Origin: an uncultured Endomicrobiia bacterium
GTDB lineage: Bacteria; Elusimicrobiota; Endomicrobiia; DTEH01
Assembly: GCA_937936785.1 (NCBI GenBank)
Contig: CALDDQ010000004.1
Location: 1 to 64,000, forward strand
DNA length: 64,000 nt
Direction of reading: 5' to 3'
The notes beneath the pieces are model-generated. The model saw only the letters and a list, made by a program, of their open reading frames with translations, was not told the origin of the DNA and did not search any database. Position 1 is the stretch's first letter, and each line of letters opens with the position of its first letter. Positions 15,580 to 23,907 of the stretch are shown here, one piece after another. The translations under genes were made by a program, and so were the position numbers.

Positions 15580-17670
15580 ATGGAAATGATATTAACAGAA
15601 ATAACTACAGTAGTGTGGTCGGTAGTATGTGGTCTTGCAGGATTAACTTTTGTTTGGTATTTGTCAAAAAAAGTTTTAAATGCAGATGCTGGCAATGAAG
15701 AGATGCAACGTATATCTGGTTTAGTGCGAAAAGGTGCAATAGCATTTTTGTCCAGGCAATATAAGACGATTTCATACTTTTTGTTTATAATTTTTATAAT
15801 AATGTTTTTCTTGATTGCTAAAAAGACTGCAGTAGCTTTTATAATAGGAGCAGGGTGTTCTATGTTGGCAGGGATAATTGGCATGAACATTTCTACATTA
15901 TCATCTTCCAGAACAGCAAAAAAATGTGAAGTATCATTTAACGAAGCGTTAGGGATAGCGTTTCCTGGTGGTGCAGTTATGGGTTTGTCAGTTGCAAGTT
16001 TAGGTATGGTAGGGTTAGGGTTAGTTTATATTATCTACATCTGGCATGGGAATGTTCAAGGTAAAGAATTGTTTACAAATATATTTGAAGCAACGAAGTT
16101 AATTGTAGGATTTTCTATGGGAGCAAGTTCTATAGCACTTTTTGCACGTGTTGGAGGAGGAATTTATACAAAAGCAGCAGATGTAGGAGCAGATCTTGTA
16201 GGAAAGGTTGAAAAAAACATTCCCGAAGATGATCCAAGAAATCCTGCAGTTATTGCAGATAATGTAGGAGACAACGTTGGAGATGTTGCAGGTATGGGAG
16301 CAGATTTGTATGAATCTTATGTTGGAGCAATAGTATCAGGTATGGTTATTGCAATGAGTAATTTAGCAAGTACAAAATCTGCATTTTTGTGTTTGATACT
16401 TTCTGCTGCAGGAATTATTAGTTCAATTATAGGAGTATTTTTTGTAAAAACGAAATCAGATGTAGATCCACAAGTAAGTTTGAATAAAAGTATGTTAGCA
16501 TCTGTGATAGCATTTATATTACTTTCTTTTGGGATAATAAATTTTTGGTATAAAGACATGAATGCTTTTTGGGCAATATTGTCAGGTTTAACTGCTGGAA
16601 TGGTGGTAGGGTTTACTGCACAGTATTATACCTCTGGAAAAGTAGTAGAAAAAATTGCACAAAAAGCAGTTACAGGTCCAGCAACTTTAGTTATTGAAGG
16701 GACAGCATATGCAATGATTTCTACTATAATTCCTTTAATAGCAATATCTTTAGCTACGATAATTTCGTACCAACTACAAGGAATTTATGGTATAGCATTG
16801 TCAGCAATAGGAATGTTAGCTTTAACTGGTACTACTGTTGCAATAGACGCTTATGGTCCCATAGCGGACAATGCGGCAGGAATTGCAGAGATGGCACATT
16901 TAGGTTCAGAAGTACGAAAACGTGCTGAACGGTTAGATGCTGTTGGAAATACTACAGCAGCAGTGGGTAAAGGGTTTGCGATAGGATCAGCCGCATTAAC
17001 TGCACTAGCGTTGTTTACTGCTTATGCTGAAACAGTAAACATAGGGATTTCAAGTGGGATAAATTTTTTTAAAGTATTAAATGCTTTAGATGCGAAAGTT
17101 GTTGCTGGGATGTTGATAGGAAGTGTAATGCCATTTTTTTTAGTTTCAAAAACGTTGCAAGCAGTTGGTAATGCAGCATATAGTATAGTGGAAGAAGTTA
17201 GACGACAATTTAAAGAAATCTCAGGTCTTATGGAAGGGACTGCACAACCGGATTCTGCGCGATGTGTTGATATAACAACGAAAGCTGCTTTACAACAAAT
17301 GATTCTTCCGGGCGTTTCTGCAGTAATAGTTCCTGCTTTTGTAGGAATATTTTTTGGTAAAAATTCATTATCAGGATTTTTAATAGGTTCGTTAATATCA
17401 GGAGTTCCTTTAGCAATATTTTTAGCTAATGCTGGTGGTGCATGGGATAATGCAAAAAAATATATTGAGGAAGGTAATCTTGGTGGTAAGGGTTCCGAAG
17501 CACACAAAGCAGCAGTTGTGGGAGACACAATCGGTGATCCGTTTAAAGATACTTCAGGACCGGCATTGAACATTTTGTTAAAATTAATGTCAGTTGTATC
17601 ATTGGTTTTTGGATTAGGGTTTGAAAAAATTTATAGTTGGATTTCAACAATAGTTCCTTTTTTGAGATAG
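15580..17670 (+). CDS. hppA: Membrane-bound pyrophosphatase ion pump (K+-dependent type)
   Basis: A 696-residue protein with about 16 transmembrane helices. It couples pyrophosphate hydrolysis to Na+ and/or H+ export. The PPi/Mg sites are visible in 'DVGADLVGKVEKNIPEDDPR', 'DNVGDNVGDVAGMGADLYES' and the C-terminal 'VVGDTIGDPFKDTSGP'. The K+-dependence position reads Ala in 'GNTTAAVGKG' (Lys marks K+-independent pumps). The Glu in 'DLYESYVGA' occupies the place typical of Na+-pumping enzymes. 'atggggga' serves as the ribosome site. The Na+ specificity is inference from these residues. Confidence 0.95.
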   Translation: MEMILTEITTVVWSVVCGLAGLTFVWYLSKKVLNADAGNEEMQRISGLVRKGAIAFLSRQYKTISYFLFIIFIIMFFLIAKKTAVAFIIGAGCSMLAGIIGMNISTLSSSRTAKKCEVSFNEALGIAFPGGAVMGLSVASLGMVGLGLVYIIYIWHGNVQGKELFTNIFEATKLIVGFSMGASSIALFARVGGGIYTKAADVGADLVGKVEKNIPEDDPRNPAVIADNVGDNVGDVAGMGADLYESYVGAIVSGMVIAMSNLASTKSAFLCLILSAAGIISSIIGVFFVKTKSDVDPQVSLNKSMLASVIAFILLSFGIINFWYKDMNAFWAILSGLTAGMVVGFTAQYYTSGKVVEKIAQKAVTGPATLVIEGTAYAMISTIIPLIAISLATIISYQLQGIYGIALSAIGMLALTGTTVAIDAYGPIADNAAGIAEMAHLGSEVRKRAERLDAVGNTTAAVGKGFAIGSAALTALALFTAYAETVNIGISSGINFFKVLNALDAKVVAGMLIGSVMPFFLVSKTLQAVGNAAYSIVEEVRRQFKEISGLMEGTAQPDSARCVDITTKAALQQMILPGVSAVIVPAFVGIFFGKNSLSGFLIGSLISGVPLAIFLANAGGAWDNAKKYIEEGNLGGKGSEAHKAAVVGDTIGDPFKDTSGPALNILLKLMSVVSLVFGLGFEKIYSWISTIVPFLR

Positions 17671-17674
17671 GATA

Positions 17675-18604
17675 ATGAAAATTTTAGTTACAGGCGGTGC
17701 AGGATTTATTGGGTCTCATATTGTTGATGAATACATTGAAATGGGACATAAAGTAGTTGTAATTGACAACTTATTAACTGGTAAAAAGCACAATATTAAT
17801 AAGAAAGCAAAATTTTATAAAGTTGATATTTGCAACAATGTTGCATTAGAAAAAATTTTTTATAAAGAAAAGTTCGAGATAATAAATCATCATGCAGCAC
17901 AACTTGATGTTAGAAAATCAGTTGAAGATCCAAAATTTGATGCTTCAGTAAATATTATTGGTACATTGAACCTTTTAGAATTATCTGTAAAATATAAAAT
18001 AAAAAAATTTATTTTTGCATCTTCTGGTGGGACAATTTATGGTGAATGTAAAACAAAAAAACCACCAAAAGAAACTTCAAAATTTCAACCAGAATCGCCT
18101 TATGGGTGTGCAAAATTGGCAGTGGAATATTATTTAGGCTACTACAATACTATTTATGAATTAAAAGTAGCAATTTTAAGATACGCAAACGTTTTTGGCC
18201 CGAGACAAGATCCGTTTGGTGAAGCAGGTGTAGTGGCTATTTTTGCTAAAAGAATGTTAAAAAATGAAGATGTATACATTTTTGGTAATGGGCAACAGAT
18301 GCGCGATTTTGTTTTTGTAAAAGATGTTGTTAGAGCAAATGTTTTATGCACTACAAAAAATTTTAGTAAAATAGTATTAAATATTGGCACTGGAAAACTT
18401 ATCAGTGTTAACCATTTGTTTTCTAATATGAAGAAAATTGTTGGATATACAAAAGAAGCAATTTATAAACCAGCAAGAAAGGGTGAATTGTTTAAAAGTT
18501 ATTTAGACATATCTTTAGCAAAAAAAGTTTTTTCTTGGTCGCCTAAAACAAGTTTTTATGATGGACTTTGTAACACAATAAGTTATTTTAAATCACAGAT
18601 CTAA
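17675..18604 (+). CDS. NAD-dependent epimerase/dehydratase, UDP-glucose 4-epimerase-like
   Basis: A 309-residue extended short-chain dehydrogenase. The glycine motif is 'TGGAGFIGSHIVDEY', the active-site serine region is 'FASSGGTIYGE', and the Tyr-Lys pair is in 'YGCAKLAVEYY'. 'LRYANVFGPRQDPFGEAG' is also typical. It probably interconverts UDP-sugars (UDP-glucose/galactose or N-acetyl forms) for envelope polysaccharide; the precise substrate cannot be told. It starts 4 bp after hppA and is followed at once by recR, suggesting cotranscription. Confidence 0.88.
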   Translation: MKILVTGGAGFIGSHIVDEYIEMGHKVVVIDNLLTGKKHNINKKAKFYKVDICNNVALEKIFYKEKFEIINHHAAQLDVRKSVEDPKFDASVNIIGTLNLLELSVKYKIKKFIFASSGGTIYGECKTKKPPKETSKFQPESPYGCAKLAVEYYLGYYNTIYELKVAILRYANVFGPRQDPFGEAGVVAIFAKRMLKNEDVYIFGNGQQMRDFVFVKDVVRANVLCTTKNFSKIVLNIGTGKLISVNHLFSNMKKIVGYTKEAIYKPARKGELFKSYLDISLAKKVFSWSPKTSFYDGLCNTISYFKSQI

Positions 18605-18615
18605 GTTGTTCTTAT

Positions 18616-19215
18616 ATGCAGAAAAAAATTGTTTCAGAAATTGTTAATCTATTAAAACAACTTCCAGGGATAGGACCAAAGACTGCAGAGAGGCTTGCTT
18701 ATTATATTTTAGAGAACGAAAGTTTGCTAGTTAACCTTGCAAAAGAGTTAGCCAGTGTAAAAGAAAAAGTTACAAAATGTTTTTTGTGCAACAATTTTTC
18801 TGATACGGATCCTTGTATAATTTGTTCGGATAAAAATAGGGATAAAAAAATTATTTGTATAGTAGAGCATTATCAAGAAATGTATGCTATAGAAGATACT
18901 GGTTCTTATAAAGGTTTATATTATATTTTAGGCACAGCAATAGAACCTCTCAAGGGTAAGTTCCCAAAAGATTTAAATTTAGACAGATTAATCAATAGAT
19001 TGAAGAATGAAGATGTTGAAGAAATAATTTTAGCAACAGATTTAGATACAGAAGGTGAAATTACAGCTGATTATATCAAAAACACTTTAAAAGAGAAAGG
19101 GTTTGATAAAATAAAGTTTTCCAGAATAGCGAAAGGATTACCATATGGTTTTGAGATAGAATATGCTGATGGTATGACTTTAAGCTATGCATTAAAAAAT
19201 AGAGTCCAAGTATAA
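18616..19215 (+). CDS. recR: Recombination mediator RecR
   Basis: A 199-residue RecR of standard size. The helix-hairpin-helix is 'LLKQLPGIGPKTAERLAYY', the zinc finger is 'CFLCNNFSDTDPCIIC', and the Toprim domain includes 'IICIVEHYQEMYAIEDTG' and 'EIILATDLDTEGE'. RecR, with RecO and RecF, loads RecA on single-stranded DNA gaps. The more usual dnaX-ybaB-recR arrangement is not seen here; it follows an epimerase gene instead. Confidence 0.96.
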   Translation: MQKKIVSEIVNLLKQLPGIGPKTAERLAYYILENESLLVNLAKELASVKEKVTKCFLCNNFSDTDPCIICSDKNRDKKIICIVEHYQEMYAIEDTGSYKGLYYILGTAIEPLKGKFPKDLNLDRLINRLKNEDVEEIILATDLDTEGEITADYIKNTLKEKGFDKIKFSRIAKGLPYGFEIEYADGMTLSYALKNRVQV

Positions 19216-19251
19216 ACTTTTACCAAAATAACACAAACTTTTTTTAACACC

Positions 19252-19281
19252 TTGACAACTAATAGAAAATTTGTGTATAAT
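19252..19281 (+). promoter_or_regulatory. Consensus sigma-70 promoter before the LytM peptidase/bactofilin pair
   Basis: TTGACA (19252-19257) and TATAAT (19276-19281) are perfect hexamers with an 18-nt spacer. The start site would be near 19288, followed by a 'ggaggag' ribosome site close to 19312. It probably drives both the peptidase and the bactofilin genes. Confidence 0.78.
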
Positions 19282-19325
19282 ATTTATGATATAAGTATTG
19301 TGAATAATTAAGGAGGAGAGTATTT

Positions 19326-20282
19326 GTGGTAAGGAGTAATCTATGGAGTTCAATTAAAAAAACTTGTTCACAAAAAATTACATTTCTTTGTATTTCTCAT
19401 ACTCCAAAAGGACCAATAAAATTTAATTTTTCGTTGATATTCTTACTTTTTATATTAGGATTATGGACTTTTATCACAGGACTTTCTGTATATCTTTCCA
19501 GCAGACACATAGATTATTGGAGTGCAAAAATTAAATCTATAATTTTAAGATCAAAATATGAATATGTTAACCAGCAACTATCAAAAAGTTGGGAGTTGTT
19601 ATCTCAGGTACAACAAAATGATGAACAATTAAGAAAGTTGCTTGATATGAAAACAAAAAAGGATATAATAATAAAATCTGAAGATAATTATAATCAAGGA
19701 GGACCATCTTTACAAGAATCGCAGTTTCTACAAAAGATCACTAACAATCCTGAGACAGTTAGTATCATAGAATATTCTAATCATTTGAATTTACTAAAAA
19801 AACAGTTAGAAGAACAAATTAACAGTTATAATGAAATAGTAAACAATATTAATTACCAGAAAGATTTATACAGGAACACTCCTATGATATGGCCTTGTTA
19901 TGGTCGTTTAACATCTCCTTTTGGCAATAGAATACATCCTATCTACAAAGTTCCTGATTTTCATAGTGGGTTGGACATAGCGAATTCTCCCGGAACACCA
20001 ATAGTTGTTACAGCAGATGGTGTTGTAAAATTTGCAGGTTGGCAAAATAGTTATGGTCAAGTGATTGTGGTAGAGCATAAGTATGGTTTTAAAACAGTTT
20101 ATGGTCATCTTTCTGCCATTAAAGTTAGACAAGGACAAAAAGTTAGTAGAGGTAATGTAATAGGTCTTATGGGTGAGACGGGTACTTCTACAGGTCCACA
20201 TTTACATTATGAAGTGTGGAAGGATGGAAATATCCAGAATCCTATACGATATGTAGATCCAGAAAAATTTTTCCGAGGATAA
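19326..20282 (+). CDS. Membrane-anchored M23 (LytM) peptidoglycan endopeptidase
   Basis: A 318-residue protein started at GTG 19326, placed about 8 nt after 'aaggaggag'. It has a short cytoplasmic part, one transmembrane helix (about residues 37-60), a coiled-coil linker to about residue 180, and a C-terminal M23 domain. Zinc ligands are visible in 'HSGLDIA' (HxxxD) and 'GPHLHYEVW' (HxH), with a further His in 'VYGHLSA'. It is thus likely to be an active endopeptidase in the periplasm. It is 14 bp upstream of a bactofilin gene, a pairing known to control cell shape in other bacteria. Confidence 0.93.
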   Translation: MVRSNLWSSIKKTCSQKITFLCISHTPKGPIKFNFSLIFLLFILGLWTFITGLSVYLSSRHIDYWSAKIKSIILRSKYEYVNQQLSKSWELLSQVQQNDEQLRKLLDMKTKKDIIIKSEDNYNQGGPSLQESQFLQKITNNPETVSIIEYSNHLNLLKKQLEEQINSYNEIVNNINYQKDLYRNTPMIWPCYGRLTSPFGNRIHPIYKVPDFHSGLDIANSPGTPIVVTADGVVKFAGWQNSYGQVIVVEHKYGFKTVYGHLSAIKVRQGQKVSRGNVIGLMGETGTSTGPHLHYEVWKDGNIQNPIRYVDPEKFFRG

Positions 20283-20296
20283 ATAAGGATAAAAAG

Positions 20297-20707
20297 ATGT
20301 TTGGAAATATTAAGAAAAATGATACAGCTAAAGAAATAGAAACATTAATCGGAGAAAATACAATTTTTCAAGGAACTATAAAATCAAAAGGGTCCGTTAG
20401 GATTGATGGCAGGTTGGAAGGAAGTATTCTTGAAGGGCATCAGGTTATTGTTGGGGTAAAAGGATATGTTCAAGGAGACATAAATGCAAATGCAGTTATT
20501 GTTGGTGGTAAGATTAATGGCAATGTTACAACAAAAGAAAATATAGAATTAAAACCTGGTGGGCAGTTGTTGGGAGATATACATACAGCGGTGCTTTCAA
20601 TTGGAGAAGGAGCAGTGTTTGAAGGACATTGTGTTATGACTTCAGAAAAAACTAAAGTTATTGGTGTTGATATAGAAAAAGAAATTTCCTCTTCTAAAAT
20701 AAGATGA
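20297..20707 (+). CDS. Bactofilin (polymer-forming cytoskeletal protein)
   Basis: 136 residues from ATG 20297, with 'ataagga' just upstream. The ORF track start at 20216 lies inside the peptidase gene and is not real. The bactofilin core is a right-handed beta-helix shown by repeating short hydrophobic units: 'GSVRIDGRLEGSIL', 'GVKGYVQGDINANAVIVGG', 'NVTTKENIELKPGGQLLGD'. Bactofilins polymerise without nucleotides and localise cell-wall enzymes. The neighbouring M23 peptidase is the probable partner. The 3' end overlaps the convergent permease gene by 14 bp. Confidence 0.93.
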   Translation: MFGNIKKNDTAKEIETLIGENTIFQGTIKSKGSVRIDGRLEGSILEGHQVIVGVKGYVQGDINANAVIVGGKINGNVTTKENIELKPGGQLLGDIHTAVLSIGEGAVFEGHCVMTSEKTKVIGVDIEKEISSSKIR

Positions 20708-21632
20708 GTATAAACAAGTCTAACAATTCGCTAATATAAGGCAATAAGAAAATAATCAAAACTGTGCCCCATAAAATTTGTCCTGAAGCAAAGTTTGTTT
20801 TTATATTAAACTTTTCTAAAATTATGTAATTAATAATGGCGGAGGGCAATACAGAGATTAATACAAAAGTTTTTACAAATTCAGGATTTATATTTGGGAA
20901 AAAAAATAATTTTAAAATAAAACAGTATGAAATACTAATTAACAAACCAATAAAAATTCTTGTAACTAATGTTGTTGCTATATGAAAGCGTACATTTTGA
21001 AAAAATTTACTCCATGGCATAGAATATCCCATAAAAAATAAAGTCATTGGAGATAAGATTGTTGATATAATATAATATAATTGTTCAAAAATTTGTATTA
21101 CAGGAGTGTTAGTTTTGTTTAATATTAATCCAATTATGGAACCATATATAATAGGAGATGTTAGTAATCCTGAAATATATTTTGGTGATAATAACGCAAG
21201 TCCGAGTGTAAATTGTATTATGGTAACAATTATTGAATAAAGTATTGTAAAATATACTGCATTTTTTGATACAAAAAATTCTGTTATTGGCAAACCTAAG
21301 TAAAGCGTGTTCATAAAAGTTATTGGAAAAAATATTTCAGAAAATTCAATTCCTGTCCATAGGGAAAGTTTTTTGCTTAAAAAAAATCCGCAGGTTAATA
21401 TTAATAAAAAACCGATTAGCACAATCCAGGAATAGTGTAAATCTAATCCAGATTTCCATATTAACATAAAAGTAAAAAATGGTACAATGCCAAAAACTAA
21501 TAAGGAACCGAACTTTTTTGATAAAAAATTTGACAGGGTGGTTAAATTAAACTTATAAAATACAAATTTTGTGATACTTCCGAGTAAAATCCAACCAAAA
21601 ATTTTTAAAGTAGAGATTACAAATTTTTCCAT
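20694..21632 (-). CDS. AEC (auxin efflux carrier) family permease
   Basis: A 312-residue membrane protein with about ten hydrophobic helices. The first half has 'FGIVPFFTFMLIWKSGL' and 'TFMNTLYLGLPITEFF'; the second half has 'FMGYSMPWSKF' and a final 'GQILWGTVLIIFLLPYISE', which together resemble the AEC transporter layout (two five-helix repeats). Bacterial members export or import small organic acids such as malate or malonate, so the substrate is not known. It is convergent with bactofilin, overlapping by 14 bp. Confidence 0.75.
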   Translation of the reverse strand: MEKFVISTLKIFGWILLGSITKFVFYKFNLTTLSNFLSKKFGSLLVFGIVPFFTFMLIWKSGLDLHYSWIVLIGFLLILTCGFFLSKKLSLWTGIEFSEIFFPITFMNTLYLGLPITEFFVSKNAVYFTILYSIIVTIIQFTLGLALLSPKYISGLLTSPIIYGSIIGLILNKTNTPVIQIFEQLYYIISTILSPMTLFFMGYSMPWSKFFQNVRFHIATTLVTRIFIGLLISISYCFILKLFFFPNINPEFVKTFVLISVLPSAIINYIILEKFNIKTNFASGQILWGTVLIIFLLPYISELLDLFILILF

Positions 21633-21681
21633 AGCAAAAAATTGTATACTAATTTTTTTTTAATAATACAACATATTTTAT

Positions 21682-21711
21682 TTGACAAATATGTGATATT
21701 AAAAATATTGT
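21682..21711 (+). promoter_or_regulatory. Candidate promoter for tRNA-Leu / tig
   Basis: TTGACA at 21682-21687 is perfect consensus. The best -10 match is TATTGT at 21706-21711 with an 18-nt spacer. It lies about 65 nt before tRNA-Leu and on the same strand as tig-clpP-lon. The weak -10 keeps confidence moderate. Confidence 0.5.
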
Positions 21712-21774
21712 TTTATAAAATTGAAGTTGATTTTGTAGCATAAAGTTTTATAAATAAGTAATAATCACAAATTC

Positions 21775-21857
21775 GGGCGCGTGGCGGAACTGGCAGACGC
21801 ATGGGACTTAGGATCCCAAGGATTTTTTCCGTGGAGGTTCAACTCCTCTCGCGCCCA
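21775..21857 (+). tRNA. trnL: tRNA-Leu (anticodon TAG)
   Basis: An 83-nt class II tRNA with a long variable arm. The acceptor GGGCGCG pairs with CGCGCCC, the anticodon stem TGGGA/TCCCA holds loop CTTAGGA, and the T arm has GTTCAACTC. The anticodon TAG gives leucine. CCA is not encoded. It lies 27 bp upstream of tig. Confidence 0.94.
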
Positions 21858-21884
21858 AAAAATATTTAAAAACAGGAGAATATT

Positions 21885-23201
21885 ATGGAAAATGTTAGCA
21901 CTGAAATTATAAAAATATCACCTTGTAGGTCAAGGATAAAGTTTACCATAGATAAATCTCTGGTAAAAAAGTTTTCTGATGAAGTTTATAAAGAGTTTCA
22001 AAAAGAAGCTAAAGTTGAAGGATTTAGAAAAGGAACTGTCCCAATTGAAATTATAAAAAAACGGTATTCTGAAAGTGCAAAAAAAGAGATCGTTAACAGA
22101 ACTTTGAATGAAACTTTGTTTAAAGTTTTAGAAGAAAAAAATATTAATTTTGTAGAAAATACCTTGGAGATAAAAAAAGTAGATTTTGTGCCGGAAAATA
22201 ATTGTGTTTATGAACTTGAGTTAGAGTTAGAACCAGAGTTTAAACTAAAAAATTATAAAGGACTAAAACTTAAGAAAGAGATAAAAAAAGTTTCTCAAAA
22301 AGATTTAGATAATGCAATTAAAGAGTTGTTAGAACGCAATGCAAGGTTGGTAGTTTCTACAAAAGAAAAATTGTCAATAGAAGATATAAAAGAGGACAGT
22401 ATGATATTTTGTGTAGTAGAATATAAGACATATCTTGAAAATAAAGAGATTAAAGATTTAGAAGGTAAGAATATTTTAATAGAACTTTCTTCTAACAGGT
22501 TACCAAAAGGATTAAAAGAAGGTTTAGTCGGTATGACAAAAAATGAACAGAAAAAAATAAAAGTTGTTTTACCGTCAAATTTTCCAAAACCAGAGTTAAT
22601 TTCTAAAGAAGTAGAGCTTGATTTGAAATTAGTTGAAATAAAAGAAAAACAACTTCCTAATTTAGATGATGATTTTGCAAAAGATTTAGGATATAAAAAT
22701 TTAGATGACCTAAAATCTATAATAAAACATAATATTCAAGCAGAATATGATTTGGAATCAGAAAACAAACTTAGAGAACAAATTTATGAAGAGTTAATCA
22801 AAGAACATCATTTTGAAGTTTCATCAGTGGAAACTAAGAATTATGAGAAAAACATTATTGATTCTGTAAAAAAAAATTATCTTGCACGTGGAGGTAAAGA
22901 ATCGGAATTTAAGTTAGCCGAAGAAGAGCAAAAAAAAATAGAACAAAAAGCAGAAAAAGAGATTAGGTTAAAATATATTCTAAAAAAAATTATTCAAGAA
23001 GAAAAAATTCAAGTTTCAGAACAAGAAATTGAAGAAGAAAAAAATAGGTACAAAACATTGTATCACGGAAAAGAAAAAGAAATTGAAGAATATTTTCTAA
23101 ACAATAAAGAACATATTGTGTCAGAGTTGTTAGAAAATAAAATTTTAGATCTTATTAAAACAAACGCAAAAATTAAAGAAGTTGATATTACATCAAAATA
23201 A
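21885..23201 (+). CDS. tig: Trigger factor (ribosome-bound chaperone, PPIase)
   Basis: A 438-residue trigger factor. The N-terminal ribosome-binding domain includes '[18 protein letters not shown]' with the ribosome-docking FRK signature. The middle FKBP-like domain is weakly conserved ('[15 protein letters not shown]' to '[16 protein letters not shown]'). The C-terminal half is helical and highly charged. It shields nascent chains at the exit tunnel. The gene starts a protease/chaperone group tig-clpP-lon; the spacing to clpP is 17 bp with 'aaggaggg' in between. Confidence 0.94.
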   Translation: MENVSTEIIKISPCRSRIKFTIDKSLVKKFSDEVYKEFQKEAKVEGFRKGTVPIEIIKKRYSESAKKEIVNRTLNETLFKVLEEKNINFVENTLEIKKVDFVPENNCVYELELELEPEFKLKNYKGLKLKKEIKKVSQKDLDNAIKELLERNARLVVSTKEKLSIEDIKEDSMIFCVVEYKTYLENKEIKDLEGKNILIELSSNRLPKGLKEGLVGMTKNEQKKIKVVLPSNFPKPELISKEVELDLKLVEIKEKQLPNLDDDFAKDLGYKNLDDLKSIIKHNIQAEYDLESENKLREQIYEELIKEHHFEVSSVETKNYEKNIIDSVKKNYLARGGKESEFKLAEEEQKKIEQKAEKEIRLKYILKKIIQEEKIQVSEQEIEEEKNRYKTLYHGKEKEIEEYFLNNKEHIVSELLENKILDLIKTNAKIKEVDITSK

Positions 23202-23218
23202 ATAAGGAGGGATTTTGT

Positions 23219-23836
23219 ATGCCAAGTATAGTTCCAACAATAATAGAACGGTGGAATCAAGGTGCTGCAGTAGGGTATGATATTTTTTCAAGGTTGCTAA
23301 AAGATAGGATAATTTTCATAGGAGGTTATGGTGGCGCTATCAATACTGACATTGCGGATATGGTAATTGCTCAATTGTTATATTTAGAAGGAGAAGATCA
23401 AGAAAAAGAAATTGTTTTATACATAAACTCGCCTGGAGGAATGGTTACTGCTGGATTAGCTGTTTATGATACAATACAATATATTCGCTGTCAGATAACA
23501 ACAGTTTGTGTTGGTATGGCGATGAGTTTTGGTGCGTTATTGTTAGCCAGTGGAACAAAAGGTAAGCGGTTTGCATTACCGCACTCACGAATAATGATTC
23601 ATCAACCGCTAATTTATGGGGAAGGTTTATCAGGGTCTGTAACTGATATTGATATAGAAAGCAAAGAATTGTTGCATACAAAACAAAAATTGATAGAAAT
23701 TCTTGCAAAACATACTGGACAACCAATAGAAAAAATTAAAGCAGATACTGAAAGAAATTATTATATGTCTGCAGAAGAAGCAAAAGCGTACGGAATTATT
23801 GATGATATAATAACAAGTAGGAAAAGTTTAAAATAA
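23219..23836 (+). CDS. clpP: ClpP-family protease subunit with Asn in place of the catalytic Asp
   Basis: A 205-residue ClpP. '[20 protein letters not shown]' and '[10 protein letters not shown]' are diagnostic. Ser103 ('[10 protein letters not shown]', where most ClpP proteins read AASMGA) and His128 are present. The third triad residue, normally the Asp in 'TERDxF', is Asn180 here ('[13 protein letters not shown]', codon aat at 23756-23758). The N-terminal loop region ('[14 protein letters not shown]') is also divergent. No clpX follows; lon does. It may be a weakly active, conditionally activated or structural paralogue. A second canonical ClpP may exist elsewhere. Confidence 0.92.
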   Translation: MPSIVPTIIERWNQGAAVGYDIFSRLLKDRIIFIGGYGGAINTDIADMVIAQLLYLEGEDQEKEIVLYINSPGGMVTAGLAVYDTIQYIRCQITTVCVGMAMSFGALLLASGTKGKRFALPHSRIMIHQPLIYGEGLSGSVTDIDIESKELLHTKQKLIEILAKHTGQPIEKIKADTERNYYMSAEEAKAYGIIDDIITSRKSLK

Positions 23837-23907
23837 AAATAATAAGAAACTTTAATTTAGTATGTTACATCTAATTAACAAAATGCTAAAAATTGGAGAA
23901 CAAATGT

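Noticed and set aside
17022-17573. 183-aa minus-strand ORF opposite hppA
   Set aside because: It is antisense to a highly conserved gene; its composition (Pro/Ala/Ile rich, no domain) reflects the complement of hppA codons, and it has no ribosome site.
23893-23907. TTG start for lon given in the ORF track
   Set aside because: The TTG lies within the Shine-Dalgarno region; GTG 23908 has proper spacing and begins right at the family N-terminus.
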